DNA of 64,000 bases from Telluria_A sp040385745 (lineage in GTDB: Bacteria > Pseudomonadota > Gammaproteobacteria > Burkholderiales > Burkholderiaceae_D): positions 112,255-176,254 of the forward strand of contig JAZKGU010000018.1 in NCBI GenBank assembly GCA_040385745.1. Direction: 5' to 3'. The position numbers and the translations under genes were made by a program. Under the pieces are notes generated by a model, which did no database searches, was not told the origin of the DNA, and saw nothing but the letters and a program-made list of their open reading frames with translations. This document shows positions 23,769 through 31,933 of this stretch, piece after piece. How positions within the stretch are numbered: position 1 is the stretch's first letter; every line of letters starts with the position of its first letter.

Positions 23769-25469
23769 CTAGAAAAGAAAATAGCGCTGGGCCATCGGCA
23801 GCACCACAGCGGCCTCGCACACCAGCAGCTGGCCGTCGGCGCGCACCTCGTAGGTTTCGGGATCCACTTCCATATGCGGGGTGGCGCCGTTGTGAATCAT
23901 GTCGCGCTTGCGCAGCTTGCGCATGCCATGCACGGGAATGAGGGTCTTGGCCAGGCCTAGCCGCGCACCGATGCCCGCATCGAACGCGGCCTGCGACACG
24001 AACGTGAAGGATTTTTTCAGGCCGCCACCGAAGGCGCCGAACATCGGGCGGTAATGCACCGGTTGGGGCGTGGGGATGGAGGCATTGGGGTCGCCCATCT
24101 GGGCTGCGGCGATCATGCCGCCCTTGAGGATCATGGCCGGCTTGACGCCGAAAAAGGCGGGATGCCACAGCACGATATCGGCAATTTTTCCAATTTCGAG
24201 CGAGCCCACCGCATGTGCTATGCCGTGGGTGATGGCCGGGTTGATGGTGTACTTGGCGATGTAGCGCTTGACCCTGAAATTGTCGTTGCGCGCGCTATCA
24301 GGCGCCAGTGGCCCGCGCTGCACCTTCATTTTGTGCGCGGTCTGCCAGGTGCGCATGATTACTTCACCCACCCGGCCCATAGCCTGCGAGTCGGACGACA
24401 TCATCGAAATGGCGCCGATGTCGTGCAGGATGTCTTCGGCGGCGATGGTCTCGCGCCGGATGCGTGATTCGGCGAAGGCCACATCTTCGGCAATGGCAGG
24501 GTCCAGGTGGTGGCACACCATCAGCATATCGAGATGCTCGTCGAGCGTATTGACCGTGAACGGGCGGGTTGGATTGGTTGACGAAGGCAGCACGTTGTCG
24601 TGCCCTACGGCGGCGATGATATCGGGCGCATGGCCGCCCCCCGCGCCTTCGGTATGAAAGGTATGAATGGTGCGGTCCTTGAATGCCGCCAGGGTACTCT
24701 CCAGGAAGCCGCCTTCGTTCAGGGTGTCCGAATGCAGCGCCACCTGTACATCCATGCGTTCGGCCACGTCGAGGCAGTTGTCGATCGCGGCCGGGGTGCT
24801 GCCCCAATCCTCATGCAGTTTCAGGCCCACCGCACCGGCCAGCACCTGTTCTTCGAGCGGGCCGGGCAAGCTCACATTGCCTTTGCCCATGAACCCCAAA
24901 TTCATTGGAAAGGCATCTGCCGCCGCCAGCATTGCATGCAGGTGCCAAGGACCGGGCGTGCAAGTGGTGGCCGCAGTGCCAGTGGCCGGCCCGGTGCCCC
25001 CACCCAGCATGGTGGTTACGCCGCTCATCAAGGCTTCTTCGATTTGCTGGGGGCAGATGAAGTGGATGTGGGTGTCGACGCCGCCGGCGGTGACGATCAT
25101 GCCCTCGCCGGCGATAATTTCCGTGGCCCCGCCAATTGCCATCGTCACGCCGGGCTGGATGTCGGGGTTGCCGGCTTTGCCGATCGCCGCGATCAGGCCA
25201 TTCTTGATGCCGATGTCGGCCTTGATAATGCCCCAATGATCGATGATGACGGCATTGGTGATCACGGTGTCCATCACCTCGGCGTGCAGGCGCTGCGACT
25301 GCCCCATGCCGTCGCGGATCACTTTGCCGCCCCCGAACTTGACCTCTTCGCCATAGATGGCGCAATCGCGTTCGATTTCGATAAACAGTTCGGTATCGGC
25401 CAGGCGGATCCGGTCCCCGGTCGTGGGGCCGTACATTTCGGCGTAGGCGCGGCGGGTGATTGTCGGCAT
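23769..25469 (-). CDS. ureC: Urease alpha subunit
   Basis: This 566-residue catalytic subunit starts at the ATG at 25469 (MPTITRRAYAEMYGPTTGD). All active-site residues are present in standard numbering: H134 and H136 in DTHIHF, carbamylated K217 in GLKLHEDWGSTP, H246 in ALHSDTL, H272 in FHTEGAG, and the flap C319-H320 in MVCHHLD. It hydrolyses urea to ammonia and carbamate using two nickel ions. The gene starts one base after ureB stops, and ureE follows 8 bases later. Confidence 0.98.
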   Translation of the reverse strand: MPTITRRAYAEMYGPTTGDRIRLADTELFIEIERDCAIYGEEVKFGGGKVIRDGMGQSQRLHAEVMDTVITNAVIIDHWGIIKADIGIKNGLIAAIGKAGNPDIQPGVTMAIGGATEIIAGEGMIVTAGGVDTHIHFICPQQIEEALMSGVTTMLGGGTGPATGTAATTCTPGPWHLHAMLAAADAFPMNLGFMGKGNVSLPGPLEEQVLAGAVGLKLHEDWGSTPAAIDNCLDVAERMDVQVALHSDTLNEGGFLESTLAAFKDRTIHTFHTEGAGGGHAPDIIAAVGHDNVLPSSTNPTRPFTVNTLDEHLDMLMVCHHLDPAIAEDVAFAESRIRRETIAAEDILHDIGAISMMSSDSQAMGRVGEVIMRTWQTAHKMKVQRGPLAPDSARNDNFRVKRYIAKYTINPAITHGIAHAVGSLEIGKIADIVLWHPAFFGVKPAMILKGGMIAAAQMGDPNASIPTPQPVHYRPMFGAFGGGLKKSFTFVSQAAFDAGIGARLGLAKTLIPVHGMRKLRKRDMIHNGATPHMEVDPETYEVRADGQLLVCEAAVVLPMAQRYFLF

Positions 25470-25470
25470 G

Positions 25471-25803
25471 TCAGCTTCCGAGCGGCGGCAAGTCGCCCGA
25501 GACCCGCGCATTGAAGCCGAACACCCGGCGCTCGCCCGCCAGCGCAACCAGTTCGACGGTGCGCTGCTGGCCCGGTTCGAAGCGCACCGCCGTGCCGGCC
25601 GCGATATTGAGGCGCATGCCAATCGCAGCGCTGCGGCCGAACTTGAGCGCCGCATTGACCTCAAAAAAGTGGAAATGCGAGCCCACCTGGATCGGCCGGT
25701 CGCCGCTATTGGCCACAACGACGTTTCCCCCTGGCCGGCCGGCGTTGAACTCGATGTCGCCCGCTTCGAGCAGATATTCGCCTGGAGTCATGGTCGCGCT
25801 CAT
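25471..25803 (-). CDS. ureB: Urease beta subunit
   Basis: The 110-residue beta subunit begins MTPGEYLLEAGDIEFNAGR after four initial residues and contains the diagnostic RPIQVGSHFHFFEVN. It is a separate polypeptide, as in Klebsiella, and not fused to UreA as in Helicobacter. Its ATG overlaps the ureA stop by four bases. Confidence 0.97.
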   Translation of the reverse strand: MSATMTPGEYLLEAGDIEFNAGRPGGNVVVANSGDRPIQVGSHFHFFEVNAALKFGRSAAIGMRLNIAAGTAVRFEPGQQRTVELVALAGERRVFGFNARVSGDLPPLGS

Positions 25804-26102
25804 ACGATAGGGTGGTGAACGGTAACTAGCTTGCTACCGTCCGGGAAGGTAGCTTCGACTTGAATGTCCGGAATCATCTCGGCGATGCCGTCCATGACAT
25901 CGGCGCGCGTCAATATGGTTGCGCCTTCGGACATGAGCTGGGCGACGCTCTTGCCGTCGCGCGCGCCTTCCATGATGGCGGCGCTGATCAGGGCCACCGC
26001 TTCGGGGTGGTTCAGCTTCAGGCCGCGCGCGAGGCGCCGTTCGGCCAGCAGGGCTGCGGTAAAAATGAGCAGTTTGTCTTTTTCGCGCGGAGTCAAATTC
26101 AT
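25800..26102 (-). CDS. ureA: Urease gamma subunit
   Basis: The 100-residue gamma subunit starts at 26102 with MNLTPREKDKLLIFTAALLA and contains LNHPEAVALI and the C-terminal VTVHHPI. It forms the (alpha-beta-gamma)3 trimer with UreB and UreC. An upstream in-frame extension to 26207 overlaps ureD and lacks family similarity, so the internal ATG is chosen. ureD stops 13 bases upstream. Confidence 0.97.
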   Translation of the reverse strand: MNLTPREKDKLLIFTAALLAERRLARGLKLNHPEAVALISAAIMEGARDGKSVAQLMSEGATILTRADVMDGIAEMIPDIQVEATFPDGSKLVTVHHPIV

Positions 26103-26115
26103 GGACGGGTCCTGG

Positions 26116-26955
26116 TCAGGTATTCCAGATGCGCGGAACTGGCGCCGCGCAGCCAAGCAAATGAGGACGTAGCGCCTGCCATACGCCCAGCATGACGCGG
26201 CGCGCACTTTCGCTGTCGCTGCACAGAAAGCGCGCCACGAACACCGATTTGATCTGGGTACAGGCCAGACCGGCAGCGACGCTGCGCATCCTTTCCATCA
26301 GCGCGGGCGGCACAGGCTTTCCCACCCCGACCAGGGTGGCGCACACGCTCGCGCCGCGCAATCCGAATACGCTTCCCATCTGCGCGCTATCGCCAGCAAT
26401 GGCGCCCTGCTCCCACCACAGCAGCCTGCCGCCGCGCTGGATGCGGGTGCGCTGCGTGACCGAGCCCGAATCGAAGCGCTCGCCCGAAGCGCTACGCCCG
26501 AAGCATAGAATCTCGCATCCGATATAGCTGGCGTCGGGCGCAAGGATCACGTCGTGCTCGAGCTTGACCCGAGCGTCGTTGAAGAAGATGGTTTCCTGGG
26601 GCAGCCATTCAAGAGCGGCTCCAGCGCCGGCTTCCAGGCGCACCGACTGCGTCGAGACCTTGCCGTTGGCGCGGTACCACTTGGCCGCGCCGGGGGATGT
26701 CAGCAAGGCGTGGGCCGACGCTCCGGCCGCGGCATCGATTGCCAGGCTGTCGCCCCCGGCCACGCCACCCGGCGGATGGATCACGATGGCGTGGCAGATA
26801 CGGCTGCCCTCCGGGTAGAGCGCTTTTTGCACCCGCAAAGGGCCGCTGTGCAGGCGTTCGGTCAGCCGGGTGGTGCCAGCGTCATCGGCAAAGCGCAGGC
26901 GCAGACTGGCGTGCCAGGCGGCGTCAGGTCGATGGGTGTGGGTGCAATCGGGCAT
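26116..26955 (-). CDS. ureD: Urease accessory protein UreD
   Basis: This 279-residue scaffold protein forms the nickel tunnel with UreF on apourease. Family motifs are GPLRVQKALYPEG, HPPGGVAGGDSL, LLTSPGAAKWYR and LPQETIFFN. It is the first gene of ureDABCEFG-J. The ATG at 26955 has no obvious ribosome-binding site, and the -12 element of an apparent sigma-54 promoter is only about 13 bases upstream. Translation may therefore be leaderless, or another promoter is used. No internal ATG would keep the family N-terminus. Confidence 0.95.
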   Translation of the reverse strand: MPDCTHTHRPDAAWHASLRLRFADDAGTTRLTERLHSGPLRVQKALYPEGSRICHAIVIHPPGGVAGGDSLAIDAAAGASAHALLTSPGAAKWYRANGKVSTQSVRLEAGAGAALEWLPQETIFFNDARVKLEHDVILAPDASYIGCEILCFGRSASGERFDSGSVTQRTRIQRGGRLLWWEQGAIAGDSAQMGSVFGLRGASVCATLVGVGKPVPPALMERMRSVAAGLACTQIKSVFVARFLCSDSESARRVMLGVWQALRPHLLGCAAPVPRIWNT

Positions 26956-26966
26956 ATACCCGAATT

Positions 26967-26982
26967 AGCAGTTTGCGTGCCA
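26967..26982 (-). promoter_or_regulatory. Sigma-54 (-24/-12) promoter of the urease operon
   Basis: The minus strand reads TGGCACGCAAACTGCT: TGG and GC are 10 bases apart, and TGGCACG matches the -24 consensus exactly. Only one position of the -12 TTGC half differs. Nitrogen control of urease through RpoN is well known in related bacteria. The predicted start point falls at about 26957, almost on the ureD ATG. Confidence 0.6.
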
Positions 26983-26989
26983 GCCGCAT

Positions 26990-27004
26990 GCCCCGTGACG
27001 GGGC
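26990..27004 (-). terminator. Short GC hairpin after the oxygenase gene
   Basis: GCCCCG and CGGGGC flank a 3-base loop, about 60 bases after the stop of the 2OG oxygenase and just before the urease promoter. It lacks a T-run on the minus strand, so a terminator role is uncertain. Two repeated CCAAAATG motifs within short dyads lie between the hairpin and the stop. Confidence 0.25.
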
Positions 27005-27065
27005 TTTAAAACGCACCAAAATGCGCCAAACGCACCAGCAAAGCGTCCAAAATGGACCGCAAACT

Positions 27066-27761
27066 TTACTTCCCGTACAACACCTCGGCGCGCTGGAACA
27101 GGATCCAGGAGGTGGCGATGTACTTGTCGCCGCTGCGCGCCACGTGGCCCTTGTGCGAATGGGTGAAGCCGGCCGGCGCGATGATCAAGCGCCCTGTACG
27201 CGCCTCGATCTTGCGGCGCTGGTACATGAATTCGGTCTCGCCGCCCTCGTCCACGTGGTTCAGATAGAACTGAAACAGCAAGGCCCGGTGCAGCGTTTCG
27301 CAGCTTGCATTCTGGGGATAGATCTCGGAATGCCAGTGGTGGTAGCCGCCGCTCGATTGCAGGTACTTTTGCACATTGAGCTGGCCGGCCCGGTACATGG
27401 TGCGCATGAGCTCCCCGACATAGGGCGTACCGCACTCGTCGAAGTTATCGATGGTCAGCTGCACCGGCTGGCCGCTCACCGGGTGCACTACCTGCGGCGA
27501 CATGGCACCCACCAGCAGCATGCGGTACTTGTTCATGTAATCGACCAGGTGGGTCTGTACTGCCCCCATCATGATGTTGGAGATGTCGTTCCATTCCGGG
27601 TGCTGGCTGATGGTCAGGTCGTAGCTGTCTTTTTTCGTCGTGTCCACGCCCTGCCCGGTCTTGCCGCGCACGACTTTGTCGCTGGCGTTGAAGCGGGCAA
27701 TGATCAATTCGCACTGCTGCGCGCTCAGCGCATTGTCATAAATCTCGAGAAAGTCGTCCAA
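27066..27761 (-). CDS. 2OG-Fe(II) oxygenase superfamily protein
   Basis: I place the start at a TTG (27761), preceded by CTGGAG at six bases, giving 231 residues beginning MDDFLEIYDNALS. The frame is open further upstream, but that part is Arg/Ala-rich and overlaps the region before the divergent gene. The jelly-roll domain has GYHHWHSEIYP (H144 and E146, an HxE instead of the usual HxD iron site), HVDEGGETEF, and a distal His in THSHKGHV followed by Arg209. Such enzymes hydroxylate proteins or small molecules using iron, O2 and 2-oxoglutarate. No substrate is evident. Confidence 0.8.
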   Translation of the reverse strand: MDDFLEIYDNALSAQQCELIIARFNASDKVVRGKTGQGVDTTKKDSYDLTISQHPEWNDISNIMMGAVQTHLVDYMNKYRMLLVGAMSPQVVHPVSGQPVQLTIDNFDECGTPYVGELMRTMYRAGQLNVQKYLQSSGGYHHWHSEIYPQNASCETLHRALLFQFYLNHVDEGGETEFMYQRRKIEARTGRLIIAPAGFTHSHKGHVARSGDKYIATSWILFQRAEVLYGK

Positions 27762-27962
27762 AACAGGCTCCAGGTGCGCCGATATCCAATATCGACATAG
27801 TACACAAGGCGCGCCACCGGCACCAACCCCGACACGCCGCGCCATTTCGCGCCGCCGGCATGCAGTTCGCGCCGTTTTTAGGGCTTTTGTCGCATCAGTC
27901 CCTGTTGCCAACCGGTTTTCACTACAGTGCACCCATCGCAACTCAACCCACTGGAGAACACC

Positions 27963-28379
27963 ATGAACACACTGCGCGCCACCATCCTGCTTGCTGCCTG
28001 CCTGAGCGCCGGCCTGACCCAGGCGGCCGACCTGACCATCCAGGTCAGCGACGTCAAATCGGCCAGCGGCAACATCCTGGTTGCTGTCTACAGCGCCGAG
28101 GGCACTTTCCTCAAAACCCCGGCCAAGGTCGGCGGCGCCGCGGCTGCAACCTCGGGCTGGAGCATCGTGCTCAAGGATCTGCCAGCCGGCGAATACGCCT
28201 ACGCGGTCTTTCATGACGCGAATTCGAATGGCAAAATGGACAAGAACCTCATCGGTATCCCCACCGAAGACTATGCGTTCAGCAATAACGCGCTCGGTAA
28301 AATGGGACCACCCAGCTATGCCAGCGCCAAATTCGTGCTGCCAGCCGCAGGCGCCACCACCAGCGTCAGCCTGAAATAA
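27963..28379 (+). CDS. DUF2141 secreted protein
   Basis: This 138-residue protein has a signal peptide (cleavage after TQAA) and an Ig-like beta-sandwich of the DUF2141 family: LTIQVSDVKSASGNILVAVY, LPAGEYAYAVFHDANSNGKMD, and GIPTEDYAFSNN. The DANSNGKMD loop looks calcium-binding. GGAG precedes the ATG. The gene is 14 bases upstream of the carotenoid oxygenase gene and begins what looks like a four-gene operon. DUF2141 proteins have no established activity; in many genomes they are found beside carotenoid oxygenases. Confidence 0.88.
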   Translation: MNTLRATILLAACLSAGLTQAADLTIQVSDVKSASGNILVAVYSAEGTFLKTPAKVGGAAAATSGWSIVLKDLPAGEYAYAVFHDANSNGKMDKNLIGIPTEDYAFSNNALGKMGPPSYASAKFVLPAAGATTSVSLK

Positions 28380-28393
28380 GCCGGGAGCACAGC

Positions 28394-29890
28394 ATGGACC
28401 GCCGCACTTTCATCCACGCAAGCATTGGCCTGGGCACGCTGGGCCTGGCTTCTGGCAATGCCCTGGCAGACGCCTCCACCTATCACAAGTTCCAGGCAGC
28501 GCTTAAACGCGATCCGCGCCTGGTCGTGTTTGCCGATACCGTAGGCGAGCGCAACGGCCAGGCAATTATCAAGGGTAAAATTCCCGCCGACCTCAGGGGT
28601 GTGTTCTACCGCAACGGCCCTGGCCGCTTTGAGCTGGGCGGAGAGCGCTATCACCACTGGTTCGACGGCGACGGCTTCGTGCAGCGCTGGCAAATCGGCG
28701 CGGGCCGGGTCAGCCATCGCGGCAAGTTCGTCCAGACCCATAAATTTACCGAAGAATCGGCGGCCGGCCAGTTTCTCTACCCGGCCTTCGGCACCCACAT
28801 AGCACGCCGCGGCATCAAGAGCAACGACACCGTCAACGCTGCAAATACCAATCTGCTGCCCTTCAACGGGCGCCTGTACGCGCTCTGGGAAGGCGGCTCG
28901 GCCATCGAAGTCGATCCGCTCACCCTGGACACCATCGGCATCAAGACCTGGAGCGAGGACATGGCCTCGATGCCGTTTTCGGCCCACCCCAAGCTCGACC
29001 CGGCCGGCGGCATGTGGAATTTCGGCGCCATGCCGGGCAGTAGCAAACTGGCGCTGTACCGCATTGGCGCAAGTGGGCAGGTGCTGTCGATGAACGTGGT
29101 CGAGGTGCCCGGGCTGGCGATGGTGCACGATTTCGTGGTCAGCGCCAAACACCTCATTTTCATGCTGCCGCCTTACGACATGAGCGCCGACCCGGACAAA
29201 AGCTTCGCCGAGCGCCATCAGTGGGCCGGCAGCGGCCCGGCGGCGCGCCCCTTGCGCGTGCTGGTCATTGCCAAGGATACAATGCAGGTCAGGCAGATCT
29301 TCGAGCTGCCGCCGCAGATGGTGTTCCACTTCGGGAATGCCTTCGACGACGGCGCCACTACCCGCTTCGACGTAGTCCTGCACGACGGCGACGCGCTGGC
29401 CGAGCTTGGGCAGCTGATGGAGGGGGTGCGCCCGGCCACTCCGGACACGCGCAGCCATACTGCCTTGGTTACGCTCGACTACGCCAGGGGCAAGGCCAGC
29501 GTGGCGCGCCTGCTCGGCACCAGCGAATTCCCGCGCGTTAGTCCCCTGGTGGTCGCCCAACGCCATCGCAAGCTGGCCCTGTTGAGCAGTTCGCCGCGCC
29601 AGAAAACGGCGGTGCTCAACACGCTCAACCTGGTCGACATCGACTCGGGCAAAAGCGACAGCTACCGCTTCGACGACGGCTGGCAGCTGGAAGAACACGT
29701 GCTGGTGCCACGCCCTAATGCACGCGCCGAAAACGATGGCTACCTGGTCGGCGTGGCCCAGGATACGCTGCGCGCCGAGACGGTGCTGACGGTGTTCGAT
29801 GCGGCGCGGGTAAGTGCCGGTCCGGTGGCGCTGGCGCGCTTGCCCTATCGCGCCCCGCACTGCTTCCATGGTAACTTCCTGTCCTCATGA
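28394..29890 (+). CDS. Carotenoid cleavage oxygenase family protein, exported
   Basis: This 498-residue protein of the RPE65/CCD family starts with a Tat-type signal (DRRTFIHASIGLGTLGLASG). The GVFYRNGPGRFE and HHWFDGDGFVQRW motifs are family signatures. The four iron-binding histidines are in SAHPKLDP, MVHDFVV, FHFGNAFDD and CFHGNFL, so it should be catalytic. It would cleave a double bond of a carotenoid or stilbenoid (apocarotenoid) with O2. Tat export suggests periplasmic action. The stop overlaps the ATG of the LytS-type kinase by four bases. Confidence 0.9.
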   Translation: MDRRTFIHASIGLGTLGLASGNALADASTYHKFQAALKRDPRLVVFADTVGERNGQAIIKGKIPADLRGVFYRNGPGRFELGGERYHHWFDGDGFVQRWQIGAGRVSHRGKFVQTHKFTEESAAGQFLYPAFGTHIARRGIKSNDTVNAANTNLLPFNGRLYALWEGGSAIEVDPLTLDTIGIKTWSEDMASMPFSAHPKLDPAGGMWNFGAMPGSSKLALYRIGASGQVLSMNVVEVPGLAMVHDFVVSAKHLIFMLPPYDMSADPDKSFAERHQWAGSGPAARPLRVLVIAKDTMQVRQIFELPPQMVFHFGNAFDDGATTRFDVVLHDGDALAELGQLMEGVRPATPDTRSHTALVTLDYARGKASVARLLGTSEFPRVSPLVVAQRHRKLALLSSSPRQKTAVLNTLNLVDIDSGKSDSYRFDDGWQLEEHVLVPRPNARAENDGYLVGVAQDTLRAETVLTVFDAARVSAGPVALARLPYRAPHCFHGNFLSS

Positions 29891-31053
29891 CGACATCACA
29901 CAGCAGCGAGCGCACCGGCAATCATCCGCTGGAACTGATTCCCCTGTTCCGGCGCTGGGCGCCGTCGCCCGCGCGCGACCTGCTCTTTACCCTCATCTGG
30001 AACACCATCCTGGCGCTGTTCCTGACGACTGCCAATATGCTGTTCCTGCGCGGCAGGCAGGATTTCGGCACGACTTTTGTGCCGACCTTTGTGGTGACCA
30101 ACTGCGTCGGCTTTCTGATCCATGCCAGCCTGGTCGGCCTAGACCGCCTGCTGCGCGGCTGGCCAGGACGCGCGCCTGCGCTGCCGCGCGCGCTCTACCA
30201 CATTGGTCTGGTGGGCTGCTGCGTGATGCTGGGGATCGTGCTGGGCGACGCCCTGCTACGGGGCCGCAATCCTATCGCCTACCTGTCGCAGCTAGGTGCG
30301 CTGGCGCCGCTGCTGCCGTTTGCCCTTTTCACCGCCATCTTCATGTTCGTCGTGATCCTGAGCAGCGAGCGGCGCGTGGCGGCCGAAACGCTGGCGGCCC
30401 AGCAGAGCGAGCAGATCGCCAACGCCGCCCAGCTGCTGGCGGAAACGCGCCTGCGCGCGCTGCAGGCCCAGATCGAGCCCCACTTCCTGTACAACACGCT
30501 GGCCAATGTGGTCGGTCTTATCGAGACCGAGCCGACGCAGGCGCGGCGCATGCTCGAACGCTTCATCGACTACCTGCGCGGCACTTTGGCCGCCAGCCGC
30601 GCCGACCAGACCACGGTGGGCGCCGAGGCCGAACTGGCCAGCGCCTACCTCGACGTACTGGCAGTGCGCATGGGCGCGCGCCTGCGCTACAGCATCGACA
30701 TCGCAGACGACTGTCGCGCGCTGCCGATTGCGCCGATGCTGCTGCAGCCGGTGCTCGAGAACGCTGTCACCCATGGACTTGAACCGATGATCGACGGTGG
30801 CCTTATCGAGCTGCGCGCCCGCTGCGAAGGCGCGCAGCTGGTGATCGAGGTAGGCGACACCGGCGCCGGTTTGACCAGCGCGCCGCCCCGTCCCGGCGGC
30901 GGCGTTGGCCTGAGCAACCTGCGCGCGCGCCTGCGCAGCCTTTACCATGGCGCGGCACAGGTACAATTGATCGAAAATCAGCCCTGCGGCATCACTGTCC
31001 GCCTGCGACTTCCCTTGAAAGCGAACCCGCCATCGACCAGCCCCGCGCCCTGA
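29887..31053 (+). CDS. LytS/YehU-type sensor histidine kinase
   Basis: This 388-residue membrane kinase has about four N-terminal helices (residues 30-160), with no large periplasmic sensor domain. The His_kinase domain carries phosphoacceptor H199 in ALQAQIEPHFLYNTLANV, followed by an HATPase with PVLENAVTHGLEP, VGDTGAGL and GVGLSNLRARL. It overlaps the carotenoid oxygenase gene by four bases and the response regulator gene by about 22 bases, so all three are coupled. It would phosphorylate the LytTR regulator. The signal may be membrane-borne and linked to apocarotenoids, which is speculation. Confidence 0.92.
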   Translation: MTTSHSSERTGNHPLELIPLFRRWAPSPARDLLFTLIWNTILALFLTTANMLFLRGRQDFGTTFVPTFVVTNCVGFLIHASLVGLDRLLRGWPGRAPALPRALYHIGLVGCCVMLGIVLGDALLRGRNPIAYLSQLGALAPLLPFALFTAIFMFVVILSSERRVAAETLAAQQSEQIANAAQLLAETRLRALQAQIEPHFLYNTLANVVGLIETEPTQARRMLERFIDYLRGTLAASRADQTTVGAEAELASAYLDVLAVRMGARLRYSIDIADDCRALPIAPMLLQPVLENAVTHGLEPMIDGGLIELRARCEGAQLVIEVGDTGAGLTSAPPRPGGGVGLSNLRARLRSLYHGAAQVQLIENQPCGITVRLRLPLKANPPSTSPAP

Positions 31054-31811
31054 TCGCCGACGACGAAGCACACCTGGCGGACTATTTGCAGGCGCTGCTG
31101 GCGAGCGCCTGGCCCGAATTGCGTATTGTCGCCAAGGCCGCCAACGGACTCGATGCGCTGCGCCTCGCCGATGCCCACGCCCCCGACGTGGTGTTCCTCG
31201 ATATTCAGATGCCCGGCCTGTCGGGACTTGGCCTGGCCGAGCGCCTGGCCGGCGCGCTGCAGCCACCGCATATCGTGTTCGTCAGCGCCTACCATGAGTA
31301 TGCCGTGGCCGCGTTCGAGCATGCAGCGCTGGACTACCTGCTCAAGCCGGTGAGCGCCGAACGGCTGCAAAAAACCGTGGCCAAGGTCAAGGCGGCACTG
31401 CGCGAGACCCGCTCGCCAGCGCCGGCCGAGGCCCTGCGCGCGCTGCTGCGGCAGCTGGCGCCGCCCCCAGTCGCGGCCGCACCCGCGCCACTCGCCTGGA
31501 TCCGCGCCGCTCAGGGCGAGGAAACGCGCCTGATCGCCATCGACGAAGTGATCTACTTTCAAAGCTGCGACAAGCACACCATCGTGTTCCTGCACCACGA
31601 GCAGTGCCTGGTGCGCACCCCGCTGCGTGAACTGCGCGAACAGCTCGACCCGGCCCGTTTCTGGCAGATCCATCGCGGCGTCATCGTCGCCGCCAGCTAT
31701 GTGGCAGGCACCCATACCGACCTGCGCGGCCGCCTGGTCGTCAGCCTCAAGGGCCGCAGCGAGCAGCTTACCATCAGCCGCAACTACGTCGAACGGTTTC
31801 GTCAAATGTAG
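31032..31811 (+). CDS. LytTR-family response regulator with non-canonical start codon
   Basis: The protein has an N-terminal receiver domain (ALIADDEAH acidic pocket, phosphoacceptor in VVFLDIQMPG, Lys in YLLKPVS) and a C-terminal LytTR DNA-binding domain (IDEVIYFQSCDKHTIVFL, FWQIHRGVIVA, ISRNYVERF). The receiver frame is open into the kinase gene, but no ATG, GTG or TTG occurs before a TTG at 31086, which would delete the acidic pocket. An ATC at 31032 gives MDQPRALIADDE (259 aa), and a CTG at 31050 is another candidate. Translation by coupling from the overlapping kinase stop (31051-31053) is likely. Confidence 0.8.
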   Translation: MDQPRALIADDEAHLADYLQALLASAWPELRIVAKAANGLDALRLADAHAPDVVFLDIQMPGLSGLGLAERLAGALQPPHIVFVSAYHEYAVAAFEHAALDYLLKPVSAERLQKTVAKVKAALRETRSPAPAEALRALLRQLAPPPVAAAPAPLAWIRAAQGEETRLIAIDEVIYFQSCDKHTIVFLHHEQCLVRTPLRELREQLDPARFWQIHRGVIVAASYVAGTHTDLRGRLVVSLKGRSEQLTISRNYVERFRQM

Positions 31812-31879
31812 CGTGGGCGCCTCAGGCGCGGCTTCGGCGAGCGAAATCTATTCAAAAGGCATAACAAAATGATTGTGGG

Positions 31880-31901
31880 AAATATTCTCATGATAATATT
31901 T
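31880..31901. promoter_or_regulatory. AT-rich dyad before diguanylate cyclase gene
   Basis: AAATATT-ctcatgat-AATATTT is a perfect 7-bp inverted repeat in the 120-base gap before the cyclase gene. It overlaps GATAAT, a possible -10 box, so a bound protein would block transcription. Confidence 0.35.
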
Positions 31902-31933
31902 TGTAATGACCCCAATCAATAGCTCGCCATGCC

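Noticed and set aside
28316..29869. 517-codon open frame on the minus strand
   Set aside because: It is antisense to the carotenoid oxygenase, which has all four iron ligands. No motif is present in the antisense frame.
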